NCBI GenBank assembly: GCA_030762895.1
Contig: JAUPTC010000017.1
Coordinates: forward strand, 992,001-1,056,000
Length of the DNA stretch: 64,000 nt
DNA from: Sophora flavescens
Lineage: Eukaryota; Streptophyta; Magnoliopsida; Fabales; Fabaceae
Direction of reading: 5' to 3'
Part shown: positions 25,525 to 34,571 of the stretch, one piece after another
How positions within the stretch are numbered: position 1 is the stretch's first letter
Layout: every line of letters starts with the position of its first letter
The notes under the pieces: model-generated
What the model was told of the DNA's origin: nothing
Database searches by the model: none
Seen by the model: the letters and a program-made list of their open reading frames with translations, nothing else
Position numbers and translations under genes: made by a program

Positions 25525-28158
25525 ATGGACTGCGCACTGTTCCGCGCCAAAGAACTCGGGACCCAATTTAGCCTTGATTTTGGACTAATTTGACAATTCT
25601 TACCACACCTGAAATTGTAGGTCTCTTCCTTATCTTTCTAGGGACCGCAACATCACGAAAATCCGATATCTGTAGCTATAGTTATGCTCTGCGCAAGGCA
25701 ACAAGGTCAAGATGAGTGAAAAATCTGAAAATTAACAATGTTTAGCAATTAAGTCCAATAATGCAAAAGAAAAAACAATGATTCTAAAAGTTGTCTTATT
25801 TCCGTCTCTCTGTGGCTTGTGCAACTGTAAACTGCTATTTATGCTTATTAATCATGACCTAACCCTAGACCAAATTAAGTGCCTCTGAATAAGCATTCCA
25901 ACAAGGTATCATATGCCTTAATTGGGCTTAAGATGAGTAAGTTAGACCCAATTAAGTGAAGGAACATCATGGACTACGCACTGATCCACGACAGAGAACT
26001 CGGGACCCAATTTAGCTTGATTTTGGCCTAATTTGAAAATTCTTTGGAAACCTGAAATTGTAGGTCTCTTCCTTATCTTTCTAGGGACAACAATATCACC
26101 AAAATCCGATATCTGTAGCTCTAGATAAGCTCTGTGCAAGGCAACAAGGCCAGGATGAGTGAAAAATCGGAAAATTAACAATGTTTAGCAATTAAGACCA
26201 ATTAAGCCCAATAATGTTATAGCAAAAACAGTGATTGTAAAAGTTATCTAATTTCCGTCTATCTCTGGCTTGTGCGGCTGTAAACTGCTATTTATGCTTG
26301 TTAATCCTGACCTAACCCTATACCAAATTAAGGGCCTCTGAATAAGCTTTCCAACAAGGTATCATTTGCCTTAATTGGGCTTAAGATGAGTAAGTTAGGC
26401 CCATTTAAGTGAAGGAACATCATGGACTGCACTCTGATCCGCGCCAGAGAACTCGGGACCCAATTTAGCCTTGATTTTGGCCTAATTTGACAATTCTCGT
26501 AAAACCTGAAATTGCAGGTCTCTTCCTTATCTTTCTAGGGACAACAAGTCACCAAAATCCGATATCTGTAGCTCTAGTTATGCTCAACGCAAGACAACAA
26601 GGCCAGGATGAGTGAAAAATCCGAAAATTAACAATGTTTAGCTATTAAGTCCAATAATGTAAATGCAAAAACAATGATTGTAAAAGTTGTCTAATTTTCG
26701 TCGTTCTCTGGATTATGCGGCTGTAAACTGCTATTTATGCTTATTAATCCTGACCTAACCCTCGACCAAACTAAAGAACTCTGAATAAGTTTTCCAACAA
26801 GGTATCTTAAGCCTTAATAGGGCTTAAGAGGAGTAAGTTAGGCCCATTTAAGTGAAGGAACATCATGGACTGCGTACTGATCCGCGCCATAGAACTCGGG
26901 ACCCAATTTAGTCTTGATTTTGGCCTAATTTGACAATTCCTGTGAAACCTGAAATTGTAGGTCTCTTCCTTATCTTTCTAGGGACAGCAAGATAACCAAA
27001 ATCCGATATCAGTTGCTCTAGTTATGCTCTGCGCAAGGCAACACGGTCTGGATGAGTGAAAAATCCCAAAATTAACAATGTTTCGCAATTAAGTCCAATA
27101 ATGTAAAATCAAAAACAATGATTGTAAAAGTTGTCTAATTTCCGTCTCTCTCTGGCTTGTGCGGCTGTAAACTGCTATTCATGCTTATTAATCGTCACCT
27201 TACACTAGACCAAATTAAAGGCCTCTGAATAAGCTTTCCAACAAGGTATCATATTCCTTAATTGGGCATAAGATGAGTAAGTTAGGCCCATTTAAGTGAA
27301 GGAACATCTTGGACTGTGCACTGATCCGCGCTAGAGAACTCGGGACCCTGTTTAGCCTTGATTTTGGCCTAATTTGACAATCCTTGTGAAACCTGAAATT
27401 GTAGGTCTCTTCCTTATCTTTCTAGGGACAACAAGATCACCAATATCTGATATTTGAAGCTCTAGTTATGCTCTGCGCAAGGCAACAAGGTCAGGATGAG
27501 TGAAAAATCTGAAAATTAACAATGTTTAGCAATTAAGCCCAGTTAAGCCCAATAATGTAAAAGCAAAAAGAATGATTGTAAAAGTTGTCTAATTTCCCTC
27601 TCTCTCTGGCTTGTGCGGCTTTAAACTTCTATTTATGCTTATTAATCCAGACCTAACCCTAGACCAAATTAAGGGCCGCTGAATTAGCTTTCCAACAAAG
27701 TATCATATGCCTGTTGGGTTTAAGATGAGTAAGTTAGGCCCATTTAAGTGAAGGAACATCATGGACTGCGCACTGATCTGTGCCAGAGAACTCAGGACCC
27801 CATTTAGCCTTTATTTTGGCCTAATTTTACAATTCTTGTGAAACCTGAAATTGTAGGTCTCTTCCTTATCTTTCTAGGGATAGCAAGATCACCAATATCC
27901 CATATTTGTAGCACTAGTAATTCTCTGTGCAAGGCAACAAGGTCAGGATGAGTGAAAAATCCGAAAATTAACAATGTTTAGCAATTAAGTCCAATAATGT
28001 AAAAGCAAAAACAATGATTGTAAAAGTTGTCTAATTTCCATCTCTCTCTGGCTTGTGAGGCTATAAACTGCTATCTATACTTATGAATCCCGACCTAACC
28101 CTAGACCAAATTAAGGGCCTCTGGATAAGCTTTCCATCAAGGTATCATATGCCTTAAT
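25525..28158 (+). repeat. Diverged satellite monomers up to the retrotransposon
   Basis: Monomer starts: 25525, 25969, 26422, 26865, 27309 (anchor CATCTTGGAC) and 27761. Monomers are about 443-453 bp and differ from one another at many positions, with no repeating order that I can see. The last monomer (27761) is cut at 28158 by the retrotransposon and resumes at 35915; the two parts sum to 444 bp. Confidence 0.9.
28154..28158 (+). repeat. Target-site duplication TTAAT, left copy
   Basis: TTAAT immediately precedes the LTR terminal TGTTAGCCC. The same five bases follow the terminal CA of the other LTR at 35910-35914. In uninterrupted monomers this site reads CCTTAATTGGGCTTAAG, so the duplication is the expected 5 bp copia integration footprint. 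Confidence 0.93.
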
Positions 28159-29485
28159 TGTTAGCCCAAGTGGCCTCTAACAAGCGTTGGAATCCTAGAG
28201 GGGGGGTGAATAGGATTCAAAAGATTTTCGCAAACTTTTCAAAAACTTTTGTTGTATGAAGGAATAACGTATTTAACAAGAGGGCGTATTGAATCTTTAG
28301 ATGACGTGAACGTAATTGAAATGATGTTTCAACAAGATTGTCTCAAATGCAATTCAATTCTTTATCAATTAAATCCTAATATGTAATGCAAGATTGAAAT
28401 CAAAGAGAGAAGGGTTAAGGAGAATTGCAAACCGATATTTTTACTGGTTCAATCACAATTTCCTGTGATCTACATCCAGTCACACACCCACCGTTATGAG
28501 AGTTCCTTGAGTAATCAGGATCTTGAGTACAACGTTCAAGAAATTTTATACCAGAGATACCCCACTCTGCAACCTACACACAATCAGGGATTCCACACCC
28601 TGAATCCAACCCAGAAGAAGATGCCCCACTTCTTCCAAACCAAGAACGTCAAAAACAAGAGAGTAGAAGAGGTTTGAATCACTCTTGAAAGTGAGAAATT
28701 ACAACTTGAAGCTCTAATGATCACAATGAAAGATTGAGAGAATGAGACGTAAGGATCTTGTGAGATTTCGTGTTTCTTTTTGTTTGTTAGATGATGGCTA
28801 ACGATCTTGAACGAAAGAGATGAATAGATCTATTTATTAGGGGTGTTTGTTACGTTTAAAAACCAGATCTGACAACTGTGAATCGATTCACAGAGAGCTG
28901 TGACACATGAATCTATTCATGAATTTATTCACAGAGACTGATACATCATGAATCCATTCATGAATCTATTCACAGAGACTGAAACACATGAATCTATTCA
29001 TGAATCTATTTAGAGATTGAAACATCTTGAATCCATCCATGAATCTATTCACAGAGAGTAAAATGCTTTGAATCTATTCACACCAATCGATGAATCTATT
29101 CACAACATATTTACACTAAGGTTTCAATCATCTTATTTGTAAATCTATTCATTTAAACTTAGATTTTCAACATGAAACTCATCTAATGATCAAGTATTAT
29201 ATATTCATGCATTAAGTAAAGATTTAAAACATTTCAACATGATGAATGCATGAATTCAACTTGATTATGTTAACCTATGTTGATTTTAATTTCATTTTAT
29301 TTGCGTCGCATTCAAACATCTTATATGATCTTACAAAGGTACTTAAAAAACATAAACCTTTAAGAACTACCCTTTGTCGATCTAAGTCATCAAAACTTGA
29401 TATAGTTGACATGTTGTCCTTTGTCATCTTCAAAACTTCGTTCTTCAAATATCCAAGTCATACTTGGGGAATGCGTTCATTCACA
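28159..29485 (-). repeat. 3' LTR (in element orientation)
   Basis: 1327 bp, from TGTTAGCCC to TTCACA. It is a direct copy of 34572-35909 with scattered substitutions and small indels, a few percent by eye. It contains repeated TGAATCTATTCA/TGAATCGATTCA motifs around 28878-29103 and has one such motif fewer than the other LTR. Just inside the terminus, TGTTAG and CTAACA form a short inverted repeat. Short open frames at 28465-28677 and 29246-29518 lie inside the LTR and are not genes. Confidence 0.95.
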
Positions 29486-29499
29486 TTCTCCCCCTTTTT
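29486..29499 (-). other. Polypurine tract (plus-strand primer)
   Basis: On the minus strand the bases next to the 3' LTR read AAAAAGGGGGAGAA, directly abutting the LTR terminus. This is the position and composition expected of the polypurine tract that primes plus-strand synthesis. Confidence 0.85.
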
Positions 29500-30369
29500 G
29501 ATGACGACAAACTCATGAAGACTTTGTATTGTCTTTTTACAAGCTCCCCCTGAATATAAGCATCCTTGTTTTGATAAAAGGTGGGAGGATAACCTGAAAA
29601 TACAAATGGGAACCTTTCTCCCCCTTTTGGCAATATCAAAAACATCAAATATGATAGGAATGCGTTCATTTCATAAAAATATCCAAAGATAGCATAGCAT
29701 CGCAATAAACACAATAACAAGGAAGTTCATACACAATAACAAAACATATAGGGGAATTAAGCTAGTACGCAACATATAACCATGAATCATAAACTAGAAT
29801 ATGGAAACTAGAAAATTCATGATAGAAAATTTAGATGCAGCAGCAGAAGCATATTTATTTTAATGCGCAAAGAGGAGCATCATGAAGAAGAAGAAACAAC
29901 AATGGGACAGATGTAGCACAATTAAGTGAAAAAACCATGAAATAATGTCCCAGATGTGGATGTGAATCGATTCAAAATAGGGGTGAATCGATTCACAGAG
30001 GCTAAAATTGTGTTATGTGTGAAAACATACACTGTGAATCGATTCATAGAGTGTGTGAATCGATTCATAGAGGCAAAAAATGCAGAAAACCAGAAAAACA
30101 GAACTTGTTTGCTATCATTTATGCCTTATTAGCTCACTTTCACATATGAATTTTTGATTAATGCTTGAATTGCCTATTCTAATGAATGGATCAAGTTTGA
30201 ATACACATTTTACACATGTTCACAATAAGCTAAGCATCAAATACAATCAAATCATCAAAATCACATATTGAGTTGTCAAAGTTCAATTTTTCAAAGAAAA
30301 TAGGTCAAGCCTTGAGTAATTTTGATACTTTTTGCATATGCATACCTATTTAAGCACTTACACACATAT
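29500..30369 (-). other. Non-coding region between pol and 3' LTR
   Basis: About 870 bp with no recognisable protein. Two further purine-rich tracts occur on the minus strand: CAGGGGGAGCTT at 29541-29552 and CCAAAAGGGGGAGAAA at 29615-29630. Four GTGAATCGATTC motifs at 29963-30070 echo those in the LTRs. Some SIRE elements carry an env-like frame in this region; here I see only short open frames (one of 79 codons at 29481-29720) without recognisable features. Confidence 0.7.
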
Positions 30370-30829
30370 TCAATCTATACATGATATATCAAGTATGCCT
30401 AATTCACTTCTTATGCGGAAAAAGCTTTCTTTAGGAAAAGGTTTTGTAAAAATGTCCGCTAATTGATTTGTTGTTTCAACAAACTCAAAAATACAATCTC
30501 CTTTCTTAACATGGTCTCTTAGAAAATGATATCGAATATCTATATGCTTTGTTCTTGAATGTTGGATGGGATTTTTGGTTAAGCTTATGGCACTAGTATT
30601 GTCACATCTAATAGGAATTTTGTTAAGTTTTAAGCCATAGTCAAGGAGTTGTTGTTTCATCCATAAAATTTGTGCACAACAACTTCCTGCAGCTATGTAC
30701 TCAGCTTCAGCTATAGACAAAGCTACACTAACTTGCTTTTTACTATTCCAAGAAATTAAAGAATTCCCAAAGATATGACAAGTACCGCTAGTACTCTTTC
30801 TATCCAACTTGTATCCTGCAAAGTCGGAA
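30370..30829 (-). pseudogene. RNase H domain of copia pol
   Basis: C-terminal pol domain that would degrade RNA in the RNA:DNA hybrid during reverse transcription. The readable protein runs from DRKSTSGTCHIFGNSLISWN through SIAEAEYIAAGSCCAQILWM, CDNTSAISLTKNPIQHSRTK and HIDIRYHFLRDHVKKGD to QLADIFTKPF, ending at a natural-looking stop at 30370. The catalytic E of AEAEY and D of CDNTSA are visible. The first catalytic D (in the expected GYSDSDFAG stretch) is encoded, but a one-base deletion near 30830 puts it out of frame with the upstream reverse transcriptase. The domain is otherwise intact in length. It lies directly downstream of the RT remnant and upstream of the non-coding region before the 3' LTR. 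Confidence 0.92.
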
Positions 30830-31248
30830 TCGAGTATCCAACTAAACCAGAAATTCCACCCTTAGGATACCATAGACCTGTATTAGGTGTTCCTATTAGA
30901 TATCTTAATATGTGTTTAACAGCAATGAAATGTGATTCCTTGGGATTACTTTGAAATCTAGCACACATACACACGCTAAACATAATATCCGGCCTACTAG
31001 CTGTCAAGTATAGTAAAGAACCTATAATACCTCTATATTTGGAAGGGTCAATAGGCTTACCACCTTCATCTTTGTCCAAATAACAGCCGGTACCCATTGG
31101 TGTGCTAATTTCTTTGGCATTCTCCATTCCAAACTTCTTGATAAGATCCTTGCAATATTTAGCTTGATTTATGAAGATGCCATTCCTTGTTTGCTTTATT
31201 TGAAGTCCAAGGAAGTAATTTAGTTCTCCCATTAAGGACATCTCAAAT
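30830..31248 (-). pseudogene. Reverse transcriptase, C-terminal part only
   Basis: The readable frame begins EFEMSLMGELNYFLGLQIKQ and continues through GIFINQAKYCKDLIKKFGME, AKEISTPMGTGCYLDKDEGG, YRGIIGSLLYLTASRPDIMF and HILRYLIGTPNTGLWYPKGG, then leaves frame near 30830. In copia RTs this is the segment after the active-site YVDD motif and up to the RNase H linker. The N-terminal RT with its palm and catalytic aspartates is absent: the preceding sequence is the end of the integrase region. RT activity is therefore not possible from this copy. The start at the first ATG (31241) is not a real start; the domain was part of a gag-pol polyprotein. Confidence 0.92.
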
Positions 31249-31262
31249 TCACCCCCGCATCA
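31249..31262 (-). other. Internal deletion junction, integrase region to RT C-terminus
   Basis: On the minus strand the linker after integrase (HVIRDISKGLMRG, then TGA at 31249-31251) runs straight into the EFEMSLMGEL segment of RT in a different frame. Related elements have the RT fingers and palm with YVDD between these points, on the order of 700 bp (estimate from family knowledge). The joined bases are GCGGGGGTGAATTTGAG. The exact breakpoint needs an intact relative for alignment. Confidence 0.85.
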
Positions 31263-32415
31263 ACCCTTTTGATATGTCTCTGATCACATGGTCGATAGGA
31301 TGATCCTTCAATGTTCTCCACTCATGGGGTAGGTCTACATGCTCAAATTCTTCTTTCTTTGGAGGAGTTTCATCTTCATTTCTTTCATCCATCTTTTCTT
31401 TGTTGACTTCCTCATTGGACTTTTGTGACATATCTACAACATTATCAAAGAAAATATCCTTTCCCACTAATTTGGGGTTAGATTCATCAAATGCAATATG
31501 TATTGATTCTTCAATAGTCATAGTTCTCTTATTATAAACACGAAAAGCTTTACTAAAAGATGAATAACCCACAAATATACCTTCATCCGCCTTTGCATCA
31601 AACTTGCCTAAATTTTCTTTGCCATTATTTAAAATAAAGCATTTGCATCCAAAAACTCTAAGATGTGAAATATTTGGTTTTCTACCCTTGTACAATTCAT
31701 ATGGGGTCTTTTTCAAAATTGATCTTATCAAGACCCTATTTAAAACATAACAAGTGGTATTAACCGCATCCACCCAAAAGTACTTATGTAGGTTTGTTTC
31801 ATTAATCATAGTTCTTGCTAACTCCTCTAGAGATCGATTCTTTCTCTCAACTACTCCATTTTGTTGTGGAGTTCTAGGAGCTGAAAAATTATGGTTAATT
31901 CCATTTTCTTCACAAAATCTCTCAAAGAGATGGTTCTCAAACTCACCTCCGTGATCACTTCTAATGGATGCAATTTTTAAGTCTTTTTCATTTTGAATAC
32001 GTTTAGCAAGCTTGATGAAAACATGAAATGCTTTGTTCTTATGAGGAATGAACATGGTTCATGTATATCTAGAGAAGTCATCTACTATTACTAGGGCATA
32101 GTAATTGCCACCAAGACTCATAGTTCTAGAAGGGCTAAACAAGTCCATGTGCAATAGTTGCAAAGGCCTATTTGTTGAAACTACATTTTTTGCTTTAAAA
32201 AAGGCCTTGACTTGTTTTCCCTTTTGACAAGCATCACATAACTTCTCTTTTAGAAATTTTATTTTTGGTAGGCCAATTACTAGGTCCTTAGAGATAACCT
32301 TGTTTAAGTGCTCCATATGTATATGAGCTATTCTCATATGCCATAACCATGCATCCTCATCTTTTGTCAATAAGCATTGATCATCATTTGAGGGTATATT
32401 TTCTAGGTTAATCAT
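31249..32415 (-). pseudogene. Integrase domain of copia pol (one nonsense codon)
   Basis: Integrase would insert the cDNA into the host genome. The N-terminal HHCC zinc-binding part is visible as WLWHMRIAHIHMEHL and LCDACQKGKQ. The catalytic core shows the first D in LLHMDLFSPS, the second in IRSDHGGEFEN, and the E in PQQNGVVERKNRSLEELA. Downstream are YELYKGRKPNISHLRVFGCK and GIFVGYSSFSKAFRVYN, the conserved copia C-terminal region, then an acidic linker ending HVIRDISKG. A TGA at 32059-32061 lies where relatives have Trp (SRYT-W), consistent with a TGG to TGA change; the frame is otherwise continuous across it. Upstream, a one-base deletion near 32417 separates it from protease. All three catalytic residues are still encoded. 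Confidence 0.94.
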
Positions 32416-32773
32416 GTAATATTTCCTACTCTATGACCAATGAACTTGATTTGCTTATCACTTTCTTTTTCAATTATGCAACAATTTGAGTTGAAAAGAA
32501 TTCTATAACCTTTGTCACATAATTGACTAATGCTAAGCAAATTATGTTTCAAGCCTTCTACATACAACACATTTTCAATGATAGTAGAGGAAGAGTTACC
32601 AACATTACCAACTCCGAGAATATTTCCTTTGTTGTTATCTCCATAGGTGACATGACCTCCATTTCAAGGGATTAGACTTATGAACTTTGTCTTGTCACCA
32701 GTCATATGCTTGGAGCATCCACTATCAAGATACCAATCTTTTCTAGTGGGCTTCAAGAAAACCTACAACACAA
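32416..32773 (-). pseudogene. Aspartic protease domain and linker of copia pol
   Basis: Protease would process the gag-pol polyprotein. Reading the minus strand from about 32738 gives DWYLDSGCSKHMTGDKTKFI with the catalytic DSG, then GGHVTYGD, NVLYVEGLKHNLLSISQLCD and KGYRILFNSNCCIIEKESDK, the usual copia run from protease into integrase. The frame holds a TGA at 32664-32666. It starts in a different frame from gag, with a stop or frameshift between 32743 and 32775. It ends near 32417, where one T appears to be missing from the expected NIYMINL coding stretch, shifting into the integrase frame. No open frame covers it whole, so it is found only by joining the translation across stops. Confidence 0.85.
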
Positions 32774-33402
32774 TCAAGGATAAGATTTAGGTACCCAAAT
32801 TTGTTTGGGTCCTTGAATGTTAGTTTTGGGCACCAATCCTTTTGGAACCCAAATTTTTCTATCACTTTGAAACTTATTATTTCTAATGTTACAAGTAGTT
32901 GCTGTATGTCCCTTTTTGCAACAATAATAGTATGTAGTAAAGGGGGTACTTGTCTTGCTTGGATTAACAAAGCAATATTTTAAAATCTTTCTTTGTGCAA
33001 AGGGATCATACCCCAATCCGGCTTTGCTAAGCGTACGCTTTTGACTTCCAAGCAACATATTCAAGTTTTCTCTACCCATTGTGAATTTGGCTAGAATGTT
33101 TTTCATATCATCAATTTGTTTTCTCAATCTAGAACAATCTCCACAACTAAAGGGTTTACATGCATTATTTTTGCAACATACATTTAATGAAGATTTCTCA
33201 CGAGCAATCTTTAAGAACTCATATTCATTTGTGACTTTTTCAAAATCCTTTTTGCACAAAGAGAGTTGTTCTTTTAAGTCATAAATGATTTTCTTAAAAG
33301 AAGAGTTTTGTTTAATGAGTCTTATAGATTCTTCATGATGTTCATCATAGGCATTTTGTAAATCATCATCGGAAGAAAAAGAATCACATTCATCATCAGC
33401 TT
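32774..33402 (-). pseudogene. Gag C-terminal region with second, degenerate zinc knuckle
   Basis: The readable frame covers DDECDSFSSDDDLQNAYDEH, then KDFEKVTNEYEFLKIAREKS, CSRLRKQIDDMKNILAKFTM, a second knuckle region FTTYYYCCKKGHTATTC, and IWVPKGLVPKTNIQGPKQIW. In SIRE-type elements this lies between the CCHC knuckle and protease. The second knuckle should be C-x2-C-x4-H-x4-C; here the first Cys position reads Tyr (TAT), consistent with a TGT to TAT change. The 5' end is set by a frameshift near 33400: upstream gag reads HHEEDEVS into stops, and a one-base shift restores ADDECDSF. The region ends at a TGA at 32774. Confidence 0.85.
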
Positions 33403-34067
33403 ACCTCATCTTCCTCATGGTGGCTTGCCATTAGACATAGGTTGGCAACTTCATCATCATCGGAGCTATCGAATGAGTTGAGGTCGTTATCGTCCTAAGC
33501 TATGTATGCCTTTTTGCCCTTCTTGTCCTTTTTAGTCCTCTTCTCATATTTGTCCCCTTTCTTTTGCAATTGAGGACATTCCATTTTCATGTGCCCTTTC
33601 TTTCCACATTCATAGCAATTTATTGTAGAAGTGTCATTATCCCTTTTGAAGTTCTTCTTATTCCGGTTGAATGGCCTTCTACCTCCACCTCTTTTCTTGA
33701 AGAATTTACTAAACTTTTTCACAAAGAGGCTAAGGTCATCATCACTTGAATCCGAGTCTTTCGATTCGTCACTTTTATCACTTTCTTCTTTCCTTGCTTT
33801 TGAAGATGTGGAGATTAGGGCTAAGCTCTTCTTCTTTTTGTCTCCTTCCTCATGCTCAGTGAGACGATTCAGTTCCAATTCATGCTCTTGGAGCTTTCCA
33901 ATTAATGTGGCTAAGGACATTGTAGCCAAATTCCTTGATTCTGCGATAGCCATAAGCTTCTGCTGCCAATTCCTGCTTAAACATCTCAAAACTTTGTTAA
34001 CTAAGTCTTCATTTGGAAAAGTTTTTCCTAATGTTGCTAGATGATTAACTATGTGCGTGAAGCGTTT
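33403..34067 (-). pseudogene. Gag middle region with CCHC zinc knuckle
   Basis: It continues the gag frame after the TAA at 34068. Readable text: KRFTHIVNHLATLGKTFPNE, LRCLSRNWQQKLMAIAESRN, LIGKLQEHELELNRLTEHEE, an Asp/Ser-rich stretch, LFVKKFSKFFKKRGGGRRPF, then the knuckle CYECGKKGHMKMEC (C-x2-C-x4-H-x4-C, all four ligands present), and a Lys-rich tail KKGDKYEKRTKKDKKGKKAY. Gag forms the cytoplasmic particle and the knuckle binds the element RNA. A TAG at 33495-33497 replaces an expected Trp after KKAYIA. The frame then continues DDNDLNSFDSSDDDEVANLC until the frameshift near 33400. Confidence 0.92.
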
Positions 34068-34514
34068 TTACATATCTTGTATTGATTCTCCTGGAATCAT
34101 ACGAAAAAGCACATATTCATAGGTCAAGGTATTAACCCGAGCTCGCTTCACTTCACTAGTACCCTCATGGGTAACTTGCAGGTTATCACACATTTCTTGT
34201 GCAGATCTGCAATTACACACTCTAAAGAATTCATCTTGTCCTATAGCAGCAGATATGATATTTTTACCTCTCCAATCTAGTTGTACTCTCTTTTTCTCAT
34301 CATCAGTCCAACTATCTCTAGGTTTTGTTGTTTCCTTTCCATCAACTAGATGTGTGGGAACATAAGGACCATTTTCTATGGTGTTCCATACATCTAGATC
34401 ATGGGAACATATAAAGATTCTCATACGTTCTTTCCAATACGAATAACCTTCACCATTAAAAACCGGGGCCTTATTGTATGACCCATCTGTTTGATAAAAA
34501 CCATTAGAGGCCAT
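34068..34514 (-). pseudogene. Gag N-terminal region
   Basis: It starts at an ATG at 34514, 55 bases downstream of the outer end of the primer site (34569), and reads MASNGFYQTDGSYNKAPVFN, GEGYSYWKERMRIFICSHDL, then NIISAAIGQDEFFRVCNCRS and VTHEGTSEVKRARVNTLTYE. This is the usual copia gag opening (YxYWKxRM, then VTHEGT). The frame stops at TAA (34068-34070) after PGESIQDM. The next codons, KRFTHIVNHL, continue gag in the same frame, so the stop is a nonsense mutation, probably CAA to TAA, rather than the natural end. The start is well supported because it is the first ATG after the primer site and is followed by conserved gag text. Confidence 0.93.
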
Positions 34515-34557
34515 GGATCCTCTTTAAAGCCAATTAAGCTTGTCCTAAAGAGTTCAA

Positions 34558-34569
34558 GCTCTGGTACCA
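34558..34569 (-). promoter_or_regulatory. Primer-binding site, tRNA-iMet type
   Basis: The minus strand reads TGGTACCAGAGC two bases inside the 5' LTR. The plant initiator-Met tRNA 3' end pairs with TGGTATCAGAGC, so there is one mismatch (C for T). Position and sequence fit the minus-strand priming site of copia elements and fix the element's orientation. Confidence 0.9.
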
Positions 34570-34571
34570 CT

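Larger units (their letters stand above)
1..28158 (+). repeat. Satellite array, ~444 bp monomer, left block
   Basis: A continuous head-to-tail tandem array. I phased it on the recurring anchor CATCATGGACTGCGCACTGA; the ATGG of that anchor recurs about every 444 bp (for example 381, 825, 1278, 1723, 2341, 2784, 3228). Each monomer carries, in order, the CpG-containing anchor, TTTGACAATTCTTGTGAAAC, a pyrimidine-rich stretch ending TTATCTTTCTAGGGACA, CCAAAATCCGATATCTGTAG, an A-tract segment (GTGAAAAATCCGAAAATTAA), AATGTAAAAGCAAAAACAAT, TTGTGCGGCTGTAAACTGC, CTAACCCTAGACC, GAATAAGCTTTCCAACAAGG and TTAATTGGGCTTAAGATGAG. About 66 monomer starts fall in this block. Lengths fall into classes of 443-446 bp and 452-456 bp, plus the 185 bp type E. 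No coding sequence is supported; the short open frames are chance products of the repeat. The strand is arbitrary. Confidence 0.97.

Noticed and set aside
28465..28677. 70-codon frame and the 90-codon frame at 29246-29518
   Set aside because: The first lies wholly inside an LTR and the second overlaps the LTR end and polypurine tract; the partner LTR does not preserve them as coding units.
29481..29720. Env-like gene between pol and 3' LTR, as in some SIRE elements
   Set aside because: Only a 79-codon frame without signal peptide, transmembrane or coiled-coil pattern that I can recognise; it overlaps the polypurine tracts.
31754..31954. Plus-strand frames opposite gag and pol (also 32801, 33081, 33564, 33631)
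   Set aside because: They are antisense shadows of the gag and pol reading frames on the minus strand.
34558..34569. A tRNA gene at the Met-tRNA-like sequence
   Set aside because: Only the 12-base complement of the tRNA 3' end is present, next to the LTR; no cloverleaf sequence surrounds it.
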